From NCBI GenBank assembly GCA_965267505.1, contig OZ254081.1:2170001-2234000 (forward strand): DNA of 64,000 nucleotides. Direction: 5' to 3'. Shown one piece after another: positions 16,400 to 25,124 of this stretch (the first letter of the stretch is position 1; every line of letters starts with the position of its first letter). Source of the stretch: JANQHS01 sp965267505. GTDB lineage: Bacteria > Bacteroidota > Bacteroidia > Cytophagales > CCMP332. Under the pieces are notes generated by a model that had not been told where the DNA came from, did no database searches, and worked only from the letters and a program-made list of their open reading frames with translations. Both the position numbers and the translations under genes were made by a program.

Positions 16400-18785
16400 G
16401 CTGCTTTTTCTTTTGAAAACTAGCCTTGTTTTGGTTTTGTGTTCCTGTTCGTATGAGTGGACATTCCCATATGCCTTTTCCCCAGGTCATGACATAAAGC
16501 GTTCTGTTTTCCTGAAGAGCTTTTATCCTGCCAACCCTTACTCTGGGAAGGCCCGGGTACAGTTCTTTCCAGGATGAGAAGTCCTCATCGACCTTGTAAT
16601 GATATACACCCATATCGTTTGCAGCATATAGAACTCTAGATGCAGGATCAAATTCCAGGTCATTACAAGGAATATTAAGACTGTGCATTCCTCTTGATAT
16701 ATTTTTCCAGCTATTACCTCCATCTCGAGTTTCAAATACCTTTTTTGAATCCTGAAAATGTGAAATACTGATCCAAATCCTCTTTGGATCTTCAGGATCC
16801 AATTCGATCCCGGATACATGACATCTGGATCTGTCAAGGTCTTTTGGTAATGTGTTAGCTACGTTCTCCCAGGTCTTTCCTCCATTTGAGGTTCTAAAAA
16901 GATTGAGATTTACTACACCCCAATCACAGGTAGCGAAAAGGATATTGTTGGGCTTCTCCGCCGACTGTTTAACGGCTGAGATATTATTGTAGGGATATTT
17001 GTTGTATGGTTTTTCCGCATTCCATGCATCCTGAAGAACTTGAGGATAACCTGGAAGTTCGGTAAAGTTTGCTCCTGTGTAGCACTTGTTCGGAAAATCC
17101 TCCTCGATCCTATTAAAAACCTGTATTTGGTTCCTCCAACCTTTGCCTGTCCTTTTAGAAGGATATTGGCATTGGGTTCCTTCCGGTACCTTTCCCAGGA
17201 TCAATGCTCCTTCAACTCCAGGTTCAGTAAATATTACCCTTTCATAAAGAGCAGAAGCAAAAGAGAAACTTCTTGATCCTTTAAAAACCGGAAAGGAGTC
17301 CATCCGGGTTAATTTGGTAAAATAATTCGCGTTTACTGTGAAATAAACCGACTCATCGTTTTGAGCCAATACCTTGCTTACTCCTCCATCGCCGCCGCCA
17401 TGTTGCATCCATTCTCCTTTGTAGTACATGAAGCTTGAATTATCCTGTGCACCACCCATTACCAAGGGAGCACCTTTGAAATAAGTCACATCGAAATCAT
17501 AGAATTCGGTGTTGGATATCCTGCTGCTTGTAGGAAAGTTTCCGGATCCCATTTTCATTGACCAGGTCTTGGCTCCATCTCCGCTGTGAATGAATCCGCC
17601 ATCACAACCCACATAGATATTATTCGAATCCAGAACCAGAAGATCTCTCATGTCATCATGAAATCTTCTTCCAAAACGTCCACTCTTTTTTGGGTCAAGC
17701 TTGTTGTTCTCAGTATCCCAATGCAAGCGTACCAGATAAGTTTTTCCATAATAGATCTGGTTTGGATTATCCGGATTCATCCTGATCAGTGGTCTGCCCA
17801 CCTGTCCTTTATTTCCTACTGTCAGGGAGCTTGGATGGATAAGTACTTTGACCCTTTCTCCATTATAGATCTGAAACAACCTGTTTCCACTTACATTGCT
17901 CGCATACTTAGCATTATGACAATAGATCCCCAGGATTTCATCATTTCCAAATTGGACCTGATCCAGGGCAAGGATGAAATTTTCATCAAGGGAAATAGTT
18001 GATGGTGCAGCTTTTTTGTCTTCTTCGACCAGCATGGAAAATTGATCCGTCCAGCTTCTTCCATTGTCCTTACTCTTCATGAATAGGCCTTTTCCAGCTA
18101 GGTATATTTGTCCCTTGTTTTTTGCGCTGAACCTCAATTCCCTTATCTCTCGATCTCCTTCATTTGGGACCTCTACCTTTTTCCAGGTAGACCCAAAATC
18201 CCAGCTTTCAAGTAGGTAATTTCCAGAAAATTCAGATCCCTGCTTTGACCAATAAGATTCATGTTTTGAGTAGACAGTGAACAGATGATGAGGATTGAAA
18301 GGATCTCTTTCAATATCTGAAGCGGTGGTCAATTCGAAAGGAGAATTGGTTCGATTCCATGTTTTTCCCCCGTCCGTAGTTCTGAATATTCCCAGGGTAT
18401 GGTGCTGAAATTTGTAGAATCCACCACCCGCAAGACCAGTCGAAATGAGAATATCCTTTGGATTTTTAGGATTCACATCAATGTCAAAGACCCCAAATGA
18501 AGGAATGTTATTGGTCAGGCATTTCCAGGATTCCCCTTTATCCCTGCTTTCGTAAAGCCCACCGGAACGGGCACCTACCATTAAATGATCCCTGTCATTG
18601 GGGTCAACCCAAATGGCATCGATCCATCCAACACCCACAGGATTGATATTTTTCACATAAGGATAAAAGGGTCCAAGATTTTTCCAATATCCCTGTGCTT
18701 TTAAATCGGTTTTTGGAAAAACCAAGGAAATCAGGAACGTCAGGATTAATGTTGAATAAATTTTTAGGCTTGATCTCAATTTCAT
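16386..18785 (-). CDS. Secreted VPS10/sortilin-like Asp-box beta-propeller protein
   Basis: 799 aa with a signal peptide (hydrophobic residues ~12-25, ending LKAQ). At least seven Asp-box motifs are spread along it, for example SRDKGESW (residue ~80), TTDGGKTW (~136), SWDFGSTW (~194), SKDNGRSW (~238), SGDGAKTW, TSNGGKTW and TRDGGNSW. This predicts one or two large beta-propellers like those of VPS10/sortilin and xyloglucanase-type proteins. No T9SS sorting domain is visible; the protein ends in a Lys/Gln-rich tail (KKKQPKQP). It may therefore stay in the periplasm. Function unknown. Confidence 0.75.
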   Translation of the reverse strand: MKLRSSLKIYSTLILTFLISLVFPKTDLKAQGYWKNLGPFYPYVKNINPVGVGWIDAIWVDPNDRDHLMVGARSGGLYESRDKGESWKCLTNNIPSFGVFDIDVNPKNPKDILISTGLAGGGFYKFQHHTLGIFRTTDGGKTWNRTNSPFELTTASDIERDPFNPHHLFTVYSKHESYWSKQGSEFSGNYLLESWDFGSTWKKVEVPNEGDREIRELRFSAKNKGQIYLAGKGLFMKSKDNGRSWTDQFSMLVEEDKKAAPSTISLDENFILALDQVQFGNDEILGIYCHNAKYASNVSGNRLFQIYNGERVKVLIHPSSLTVGNKGQVGRPLIRMNPDNPNQIYYGKTYLVRLHWDTENNKLDPKKSGRFGRRFHDDMRDLLVLDSNNIYVGCDGGFIHSGDGAKTWSMKMGSGNFPTSSRISNTEFYDFDVTYFKGAPLVMGGAQDNSSFMYYKGEWMQHGGGDGGVSKVLAQNDESVYFTVNANYFTKLTRMDSFPVFKGSRSFSFASALYERVIFTEPGVEGALILGKVPEGTQCQYPSKRTGKGWRNQIQVFNRIEEDFPNKCYTGANFTELPGYPQVLQDAWNAEKPYNKYPYNNISAVKQSAEKPNNILFATCDWGVVNLNLFRTSNGGKTWENVANTLPKDLDRSRCHVSGIELDPEDPKRIWISISHFQDSKKVFETRDGGNSWKNISRGMHSLNIPCNDLEFDPASRVLYAANDMGVYHYKVDEDFSSWKELYPGLPRVRVGRIKALQENRTLYVMTWGKGIWECPLIRTGTQNQNKASFQKKKQPKQP

Positions 18786-18810
18786 TCTTTAAAGTTGCGA
18801 ATTAGTTTTC

Positions 18811-19737
18811 ATGAAGGGAACCGTCTATCAGTCGACCGGTCTTTGGTACAATGTAAAGACCGATGAAGAAAATTTCGTGCCAGCAAGGCTACTGGGGAAG
18901 AATAGGCTTGAGGAAAGCAAGCTAACCAATCCTGTTGCGGTAGGAGATAGGGTGGAGCTCATCAAGGATTCTTTGGGTAAGGAATTCCTCATTGAATCGA
19001 TTGAGCCCCGGAAGAACTATCTGATCCGGAAATCCCCTAGAAAAACCGAACATTCGCACATCATAGCCTCAAATATTGATCTGGGGATTTTTGTATTCAC
19101 TCTCAGCTACCCAAGGACCTCTACCGGATTTCTCGATCGCTTTCTGGTTTGCTGCGAGGCTTATGGGATTCCCAGTAAGATCCTTTTACATAAATGGGAC
19201 AATTACAAGGACAGAGAAAAGAACAAACTGACAGGAATAAAAAAAGTCTATGACAGGATTGGATATGAAACTGACATCACTTCTATACAGGATCCAAGGT
19301 CATTAGAAACCCTGGAAAATGAAATGCGCGGTAAGACCTCACTTCTTTTTGGTCACTCCGGGGTGGGGAAAAGCAGCATCCTTAATTTGCTATTTCCCGG
19401 TTTGGACCTAAAAACCTCAGAAGTATCGGACTTTACCAAAAAAGGCAGGCATACTACTACATTCGCCCAAATGTTCGATCTGGATGAAAATGGTAGGGTG
19501 ATAGACATTCCCGGAATAAAGGAATTTGCCTTAGAGGATAATTTCGAGAAATACGAGATCGGTCAGTTCTTTCCTGAGATCAAAGAGTATGCGGGGGATT
19601 GCAAGTTCCATAACTGTTTGCATATGCATGAACCAGGTTGCCAGGTGATCCCAAAAGTGGAAGATGGAACCATAAATTTTGAAAGGTATAAATCCTACTG
19701 CGGGTTGGTAGAGGCGGAGGATTTTAAAAACAAGTGA
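18811..19737 (+). CDS. rsgA: Ribosome small subunit biogenesis GTPase RsgA
   Basis: 308 aa with an OB-fold N-terminal domain, a circularly permuted GTPase domain and a C-terminal zinc finger. The order G4, G1, G3 is visible: LLHKWD, GHSGVGKSS, DIPGIKE, with the switch segment KKGRHTTTF between G1 and G3. The zinc-binding region is CKFHNCLHMHEPGC. RsgA checks 30S maturation. The G4 motif reads H-K-W-D where N-K-x-D is usual, see findings. It starts 25 bases from the divergent propeller gene and overlaps the convergent GT2 gene by 43 bases. Confidence 0.92.
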   Translation: MKGTVYQSTGLWYNVKTDEENFVPARLLGKNRLEESKLTNPVAVGDRVELIKDSLGKEFLIESIEPRKNYLIRKSPRKTEHSHIIASNIDLGIFVFTLSYPRTSTGFLDRFLVCCEAYGIPSKILLHKWDNYKDREKNKLTGIKKVYDRIGYETDITSIQDPRSLETLENEMRGKTSLLFGHSGVGKSSILNLLFPGLDLKTSEVSDFTKKGRHTTTFAQMFDLDENGRVIDIPGIKEFALEDNFEKYEIGQFFPEIKEYAGDCKFHNCLHMHEPGCQVIPKVEDGTINFERYKSYCGLVEAEDFKNK

Positions 19738-20633
19738 GATAGCCTGAAGGTCCAGGGAAAAGAGAAAAATATGCGATTGTACCTGGCCCTTATATCTTCA
19801 AGGCCCAGTTCTTCCCTGAGATCCAAAAACTGTTTTGCTATTACTTTTTCTCTTGATAGAAGGGCTCTTCCAAAATGATAATCCAGCCGTTTAGCAAAGG
19901 CAGTTTTTTCTTCATCATTTCTGATCATTGACCTTGCTTTTATACAGACTTCAAGAGTGGAAAGTTGGAATTCCCTGCTTTCTGTTTTTCTGGAGAAATT
20001 TTTTCCATGGATCCTTTTCCTAACGGTCAGATCATTTGAATAAGCATACTTGAATTCCCTTGATGAGCGGATCCAAAAATCGAAATCCTCATAGACTAAG
20101 GATTCATCATATCCATTGAGGGTATTCATTACTATTCTTCGAATAAGCATGGAAGGAGGACATATAAAGTATTTTTCAAGGAGTAAGGCAAATAGATCCC
20201 CTTCAGGAGCTTGATAACCAACTTTAAAATGATTTCCGTGTATCCGCCCTTCTTCGTTAATCAGAAATGCATTGCTATAGACAACCCCGTAAGATTCATC
20301 CAATTCGGAGATCCTGTTCACCAGGGAAGAAATTGCGGACCTTTCCAAAACATCATCGCATGAAAGGTCCATGATATATTCTCCTTTAGCCATCTCCAGA
20401 CCCTTGTTGAAAGCTTTGTTCAAACCAATGTTTCTCGGCTCTAATATGATTTGAACATCTGGATTTTCCCCTTTGAATTTTTCGATCTCTGATGCAGATC
20501 CATCTTTGGATCCATTGTCGATAATGATTAATTCAAGTCTATTGTAATCCTGCTTTTTTACCGAGTTAAGGCATTCCAGAACAAAATCCTTTTGGTTGTA
20601 ACAGGTGGCAATAATGGTTACCAAAGGATTCAA
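19695..20633 (-). CDS. Glycosyltransferase family 2
   Basis: 312 aa GT-A fold enzyme: VTIIATCYNQKDFVLECL at the N terminus, IIIDNGSKDGS for nucleotide-sugar binding, MDLSCDDVL for the DxD-type metal site and YEDFDFWIRS for the ED region. It probably builds a surface polysaccharide with the upstream GT4 and flippase genes. The start is TTG: the conserved domain begins at residue 3, no ATG is available in frame before it, and the GT4 stop lies four bases upstream. The 3' end overlaps rsgA by 43 bases, the largest convergent overlap here. Confidence 0.87.
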   Translation of the reverse strand: MNPLVTIIATCYNQKDFVLECLNSVKKQDYNRLELIIIDNGSKDGSASEIEKFKGENPDVQIILEPRNIGLNKAFNKGLEMAKGEYIMDLSCDDVLERSAISSLVNRISELDESYGVVYSNAFLINEEGRIHGNHFKVGYQAPEGDLFALLLEKYFICPPSMLIRRIVMNTLNGYDESLVYEDFDFWIRSSREFKYAYSNDLTVRKRIHGKNFSRKTESREFQLSTLEVCIKARSMIRNDEEKTAFAKRLDYHFGRALLSREKVIAKQFLDLREELGLEDIRARYNRIFFSFPWTFRLSHLFLKSSASTNPQ

Positions 20634-20637
20634 AGGC

Positions 20638-21768
20638 CTACAGAATTTGCATTATGAAGTTAATCTGGTTGAGGGCAAGGACTTCAGGGTTCAGGGAATC
20701 CATTCGGTTTAAGGATCGCTTTACCATATTGAGATGATCCTCATTGCCCTTGAATATGGATCCAAGAAGGCTTTCTATTTCGGCTTGATCGCTTGAGGGA
20801 AGAAAAACGGCCTCATCTTTTTCAAATACGCCATCGATCCCACTTCCTTTTAAACCAATGTTAATACAGCCTTTGATCGCTGCTTCAAGGAATGCGAGTC
20901 CAAAGGTCTCTCCAATACTTGGAAGAACATGAAAATGGCTTTTTTCCATTTCGGCCAGAACTTCCTCTTTTTCTTTTAAGCCTTTAAAAAGAATTTTTTC
21001 CTTTAGATCTAGCTTGCTCACCAATTCTTCCCATTCCTTTTTCTTGGGGCCATGCCCGAAAATGGTATAGCTCCAATTTTCATCCTTGAAGGCTCCGAGG
21101 GCATTTATGAACTTATCAAAATTCTTAAGGGGGATCAGGTTGCCAGCAGAAATGAATTGGACCTTATTCAAACCATTTTTACTCCATTTTTTCTTTACAA
21201 GACCATCAATATTGTCTGGCCCTTTATTCAAACCTGAAAGGCAAACTCCTTTGGCGATCTCTTTAAGCTCAGGTAATTTGTCGAGGTTTCTCCTGATGAT
21301 CTCCGACCTCCCCCAAATAGCATCTGCTTTCGATAGGTAGGGAAGTAAAAAATCGGGATCACTTTTTATGGACCTTAGGTCACCAGCATGAACCCCAGCA
21401 AGAAAAGGAACTTCCAAATCATTTTTTAAATGGGTACCCAGCCTGATAGAGTGGGTCATATGTCCTATAACTATAGCCGGATTGAAGGCCCGGTTTTCAA
21501 GGGTTTTTAGAATGCCAGAGTACCCATATTTAAAAAACCTCGGCATACGGAATACCGAAACTCTTAGGATCTCAACTCCATGATAATTCAATGAGGATTT
21601 GGGAGGAAGAATTCCATCCCTTGGAATCCAATGAGGTTTAATTGCCAGCACATCCATTCCCTGTTTTTTCCATTCGAGTGCCAAATCTGCCAATGCATAG
21701 CTTGTAGTTTCGATGGTCTCACCGGGATACCCTGGCAGCAACTCAGAGATAAGAAGAACTCGCGTCAT
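20638..21768 (-). CDS. Glycosyltransferase family 4
   Basis: 376 aa GT-B fold enzyme. The second domain contains KKKWEELVSKLDL and the donor-binding E-x7-E motif in GETFGLAFLEAAIKG. A retaining glycosyltransferase of a surface-glycan pathway is most likely. ATG overlaps the stop of the upstream flippase gene as ATGA, so translation is coupled. Confidence 0.85.
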   Translation of the reverse strand: MTRVLLISELLPGYPGETIETTSYALADLALEWKKQGMDVLAIKPHWIPRDGILPPKSSLNYHGVEILRVSVFRMPRFFKYGYSGILKTLENRAFNPAIVIGHMTHSIRLGTHLKNDLEVPFLAGVHAGDLRSIKSDPDFLLPYLSKADAIWGRSEIIRRNLDKLPELKEIAKGVCLSGLNKGPDNIDGLVKKKWSKNGLNKVQFISAGNLIPLKNFDKFINALGAFKDENWSYTIFGHGPKKKEWEELVSKLDLKEKILFKGLKEKEEVLAEMEKSHFHVLPSIGETFGLAFLEAAIKGCINIGLKGSGIDGVFEKDEAVFLPSSDQAEIESLLGSIFKGNEDHLNMVKRSLNRMDSLNPEVLALNQINFIMQIL

Positions 21769-23021
21769 GACTCCCGTTCTTTTTGGTAAACCTTGTAATA
21801 ATGATAGAAGAGGCCGAGGTTGGTGGCTCTTGAAATAATACTAGCTATCACGGCTCCAATAACTCCGAAGAAAGGAATCAAACTGAAATTTCCAATCACA
21901 TTAACCACCGATCCTATTGCATGTGCATTTCGGACCTTTACACCTTGTGATTTCGCATTGAGATAGGAAAAAGGCTGGAGTAATCCCTGGATCATGAAAG
22001 CAATGACCAGAAAGTTGGTGATCCAAGCGACCTCTTCAAAACCAGGTCCGAAAAGAATAGGAACTATCCAATGGACGACCAAAACCAACCCAAGTGAAGA
22101 AAGAAGCAACCAAGCTGTATTCAGCCTGAAGAATGTGTTATTGATCTTGTCGCCGCTTGCCATTTTTCTAAAAAGGGACCTTGAAGCAGCCTGGCTAAGC
22201 ATAGGAATGGGACTGCAAAGAGCTCCGGCCAAAGTGTAGAATCCGAGTTCCGTTGATCCAACAAAATAAGGGATCATCATCTCATCCAATCTATAAGTGC
22301 TTTGTTGTAGTGCCCCTCCCAAAAAAAGTGGAAAGCCATGCTTTCGATTTTTGTCCCAAAGCCTGGACATGGTAGGTCGGAGATTTTGAAAAGAAGGGCT
22401 ATAGATTGATCCAATAATGATCGCACCCATGCCCATGGACAAAAGATTGAAAAACACCACCGACTCCAGGGTGAATGACTTATGATAGATCAGAACCAGC
22501 ATGGAGCACAAGAAGATCACTCTACCACTTATCTCATAAATGGAAATCCCCAATACTTTTCCTGTTCCTATCGCAATGGCATTTACAAAGAACCTGAAAA
22601 GAAAAAGGGGAGCCAGAATGGATAAGGATCGGAATATTGATCCAAGCCCCAGGCCATAGACCGAGTCAATGAAATAGGAGCTTAACAGAATAAATCCGGA
22701 ATAGATCACACCGGTAATTAAAAAATAGATTATTCCCGCTCCGGTGATCTCTTTTTGAACCTTCTGGTTAGAGCTCTCAGCCAGAAGTACCTGGGCACTC
22801 GCAGAAAACCCTAATGGAAAGAAGGCTGAGGAAAACATCAGAAAAGAAGAAACAAAGGCAAAATGCCCGTAGACTTCTGGTCCGAACTCGTTTGTTTGAA
22901 TTGATTTGTTCAGAAATCCTATGCCAATAAAGAGGATCTGGGATCCGAACAGTATTAGGGTATGACTGAATTCCTTAGAATTCCTCAACTCCTTATTCGG
23001 CAAATATTTTTTGAGGCTCAA
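21765..23021 (-). CDS. Wzx-type polysaccharide flippase
   Basis: 418 aa, about 12-14 membrane segments, of the MOP exporter superfamily (polysaccharide biosynthesis protein). It begins with a short polar stretch and then helices such as LILFGSQILFIGIGFLNKS; later segments (QAASRSLFRKMASGD) fit Wzx-type proteins. It should flip lipid-linked oligosaccharide across the inner membrane. The TTG start overlaps the stop of the preceding flippase gene as TTGA. It is the second of two different flippases in this operon. Confidence 0.82.
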   Translation of the reverse strand: MSLKKYLPNKELRNSKEFSHTLILFGSQILFIGIGFLNKSIQTNEFGPEVYGHFAFVSSFLMFSSAFFPLGFSASAQVLLAESSNQKVQKEITGAGIIYFLITGVIYSGFILLSSYFIDSVYGLGLGSIFRSLSILAPLFLFRFFVNAIAIGTGKVLGISIYEISGRVIFLCSMLVLIYHKSFTLESVVFFNLLSMGMGAIIIGSIYSPSFQNLRPTMSRLWDKNRKHGFPLFLGGALQQSTYRLDEMMIPYFVGSTELGFYTLAGALCSPIPMLSQAASRSLFRKMASGDKINNTFFRLNTAWLLLSSLGLVLVVHWIVPILFGPGFEEVAWITNFLVIAFMIQGLLQPFSYLNAKSQGVKVRNAHAIGSVVNVIGNFSLIPFFGVIGAVIASIISRATNLGLFYHYYKVYQKERES

Positions 23022-24268
23022 GATCTTGCGAATAGGGTGGTCCTGAAAACGAATAAAAGACAGATCCAGTATAGAAAATATCTGAAAAAATGAGCCATTG
23101 GAAGACCATCAATTCCATATTGCCTCGATAGAATTGTTGCTAAGAAAATGTAGATGATAGCCATGGCTGCCTGAAGGATAATAAAGGTCCTTGTTCGGGC
23201 ATGGGCCAAGAGAAGGAATGAAAGCACCCATGCATGCATCTTGAAGAAATCCCCAGGAAGCTGGTAATTGAAGAAATCGGCTCCGGGAAGAAACTCCTTA
23301 CTAAAGAAAAGCACCAATACCTCCTCCTTAAACAAGAAGATCAATAAAAGGCCAAATCCAATAAAGGGAAGAACCCTGATGAAAAAACTTCTGATGAACC
23401 GATCTGACTCTGATTTGTGGTTTGCTAGCTCGCTTGCCTTTGGATAAAAGACCATGTTCAGATAGGCCAGGTAGGCCATCAAATAGAAATCGGAAATCCT
23501 TACCACTCCTTGCCAAAATCCTGTTTGCTCCGCTTTGAAATTGATGATGGAAAATTCTCGAATCCCAAAATCCGTAAGCTTGGTAAACAGTAGAATGCTT
23601 ATGGCCACCAGGATGAATTCTCCTATCCCCTGAAGGTTCTTTTTTAATTCTGAAATTCTGATCCCTGTTACCTTGAAATATCCTAGGCTAAGTACCCTTA
23701 TGGCACTAGCTATGACTGATAAGGAAGGCCCTAAGGCCCAGCCGATCAGGACCCACTTAAAGTCCATGGACTGAGAGAAGGCGAGAACAAAAGCCAGTGA
23801 GAGAATATTCCCAAGAATATGGATGATCACATAGGCGGGCAACCTTTTGGAAGAAAGGAGAATGCTGAGAAAGAAATAATTGAGTACCTGAAGTCCAAAT
23901 AAGCTGACAGCTATCAAAATCCAGAGATTGTCGGTCTCGGGAAAAGGATTCGGAAACAGCCCTTTGAGACTAAAAAATACTAGAACGGTTGCTAAGAAAA
24001 GTAGGATGCTAAGAAGAAGGCCTGCGTAGAAATATTGAGACCTTACGTTCTTTTCAAGCCCCTTATCCGAAAGGAATTTTACTACACCCTTGTTTATTCC
24101 ATCATTAGGTAAAATGATGAATATGCTTGCCAGGTTTTGGAAGTGGCTCAGAAACGTAATACCCGAAGGGCCGAAGTATATAGAAATGACCTTATTGCTA
24201 AGGAAGCTGGCCAGCCCCCGAACAAGAACGGATGCACCGGACCAAATAGAATTTCTGATTATTTCCAA
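23018..24268 (-). CDS. WzxE-like O-antigen translocase (second flippase)
   Basis: 416 aa, about 12 membrane segments. The N terminus (NKVISIYFGPSGITFL followed by LPNDGINKGVVKFLSD) resembles WzxE-type translocases, which carry G-P-x-G and G-G-I-x-x-G-V-V-K-Y in the same places. It is distinct in sequence from the flippase encoded directly after it. It is the first gene of the four-gene glycan operon. The start is TTG; an in-frame TAA lies four codons upstream. A 12-bp palindrome lies 12 bases before the start. Confidence 0.8.
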   Translation of the reverse strand: MEIIRNSIWSGASVLVRGLASFLSNKVISIYFGPSGITFLSHFQNLASIFIILPNDGINKGVVKFLSDKGLEKNVRSQYFYAGLLLSILLFLATVLVFFSLKGLFPNPFPETDNLWILIAVSLFGLQVLNYFFLSILLSSKRLPAYVIIHILGNILSLAFVLAFSQSMDFKWVLIGWALGPSLSVIASAIRVLSLGYFKVTGIRISELKKNLQGIGEFILVAISILLFTKLTDFGIREFSIINFKAEQTGFWQGVVRISDFYLMAYLAYLNMVFYPKASELANHKSESDRFIRSFFIRVLPFIGFGLLLIFLFKEEVLVLFFSKEFLPGADFFNYQLPGDFFKMHAWVLSFLLLAHARTRTFIILQAAMAIIYIFLATILSRQYGIDGLPMAHFFRYFLYWICLLFVFRTTLFARS

Positions 24269-24280
24269 GGAGGGATGGAA

Positions 24281-24292
24281 TTAGGGCCCTAA
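24281..24292. promoter_or_regulatory. 12-bp perfect palindrome upstream of the flippase operon
   Basis: TTAGGGCCCTAA is fully self-complementary without a spacer. It lies between lpxH and the operon start. With no loop and no T run it is not a terminator; a protein binding site is possible but unproven. Confidence 0.3.
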
Positions 24293-24328
24293 AATGGAAA
24301 ATTTAAGGGAAACAGATTCTTATTGAGG

Positions 24329-25111
24329 TCACTTGAATTCCTTCAGGATCAAGCTTTCTCCATCAAATTCTGCATACGGAGAATAGTTTACCCATTCTCC
24401 AAGATTGATGTATCTGCTTTGGGGACCTACCCCTACATCCAAAGGAAGGTGACGATGGCCAAAAACGAGGAAATCAAAGGGGTCTTTTTTCACCAGGTCT
24501 TTACAGAATTGGATCAGTCTTTCATTCTCTTCGTTATAGTCATCTTCTTTCTGGCTTTGTATGCGGCTTTTTCGACTCCAGCTCTCTGCAATATATATCC
24601 CAAGGTTTGGGTGTATCCTTTCAAATAGCCATTGACAGACTTTATTGGCAAAGATGGCTTTTAAGATCTTGTAGAAACCATCTCCCGGTCCTAATCCATC
24701 GCCATGACCCACAAAGAATCTTTTGGATCCAATTTTCAATTCAACATTTTCCCGAATGATCTTTGCACCGATCTGCTTTGGGAAATAGTCGAATAACCAC
24801 ATGTCATGGTTCCCTGTAAAGATGTAAATCGGAATTCCCCGATCAGCTAATTCTGCAAGTTTACCCTGGAAACGGATGAAACCCTTTGGAATGGCGCGCT
24901 TATACTCAAACCAAAAGTCAAATATATCACCGACTAGAAATACGGAATGTGCATCAGCCTTGATTTGGTCCAACCATCGAACAAGCTTGATTTCTCTTTC
25001 CCTACTTTTTTCCTCGTTAGGAGCACCCAAATGAAAATCCGAAGCAAAGTATATCTTCTTTCCCTGGGGAAGGAATTCCAGATCCAGTAATAAGGGGTAG
25101 CCTTGGTTCAT
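24329..25111 (-). CDS. lpxH: UDP-2,3-diacylglucosamine diphosphatase
   Basis: 260 aa metallophosphoesterase. The ordered metal motifs are visible: SDFHLG, GDIFDFW, GNHDMW, GHGDGLGPGD and FGHRHLPLD. LpxH hydrolyses UDP-2,3-diacylglucosamine to lipid X in lipid A synthesis, at the inner face of the inner membrane. The GDGLGPGDGFYK segment is typical of Bacteroidota members. It follows ftsH by 13 bases on the same strand and is probably co-transcribed with it. In E. coli FtsH controls lipid A synthesis by degrading LpxC; whether the neighbourhood reflects a functional tie here is speculation. Confidence 0.9.
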   Translation of the reverse strand: MNQGYPLLLDLEFLPQGKKIYFASDFHLGAPNEEKSREREIKLVRWLDQIKADAHSVFLVGDIFDFWFEYKRAIPKGFIRFQGKLAELADRGIPIYIFTGNHDMWLFDYFPKQIGAKIIRENVELKIGSKRFFVGHGDGLGPGDGFYKILKAIFANKVCQWLFERIHPNLGIYIAESWSRKSRIQSQKEDDYNEENERLIQFCKDLVKKDPFDFLVFGHRHLPLDVGVGPQSRYINLGEWVNYSPYAEFDGESLILKEFK

Positions 25112-25124
25112 CTAAACGATCGGC

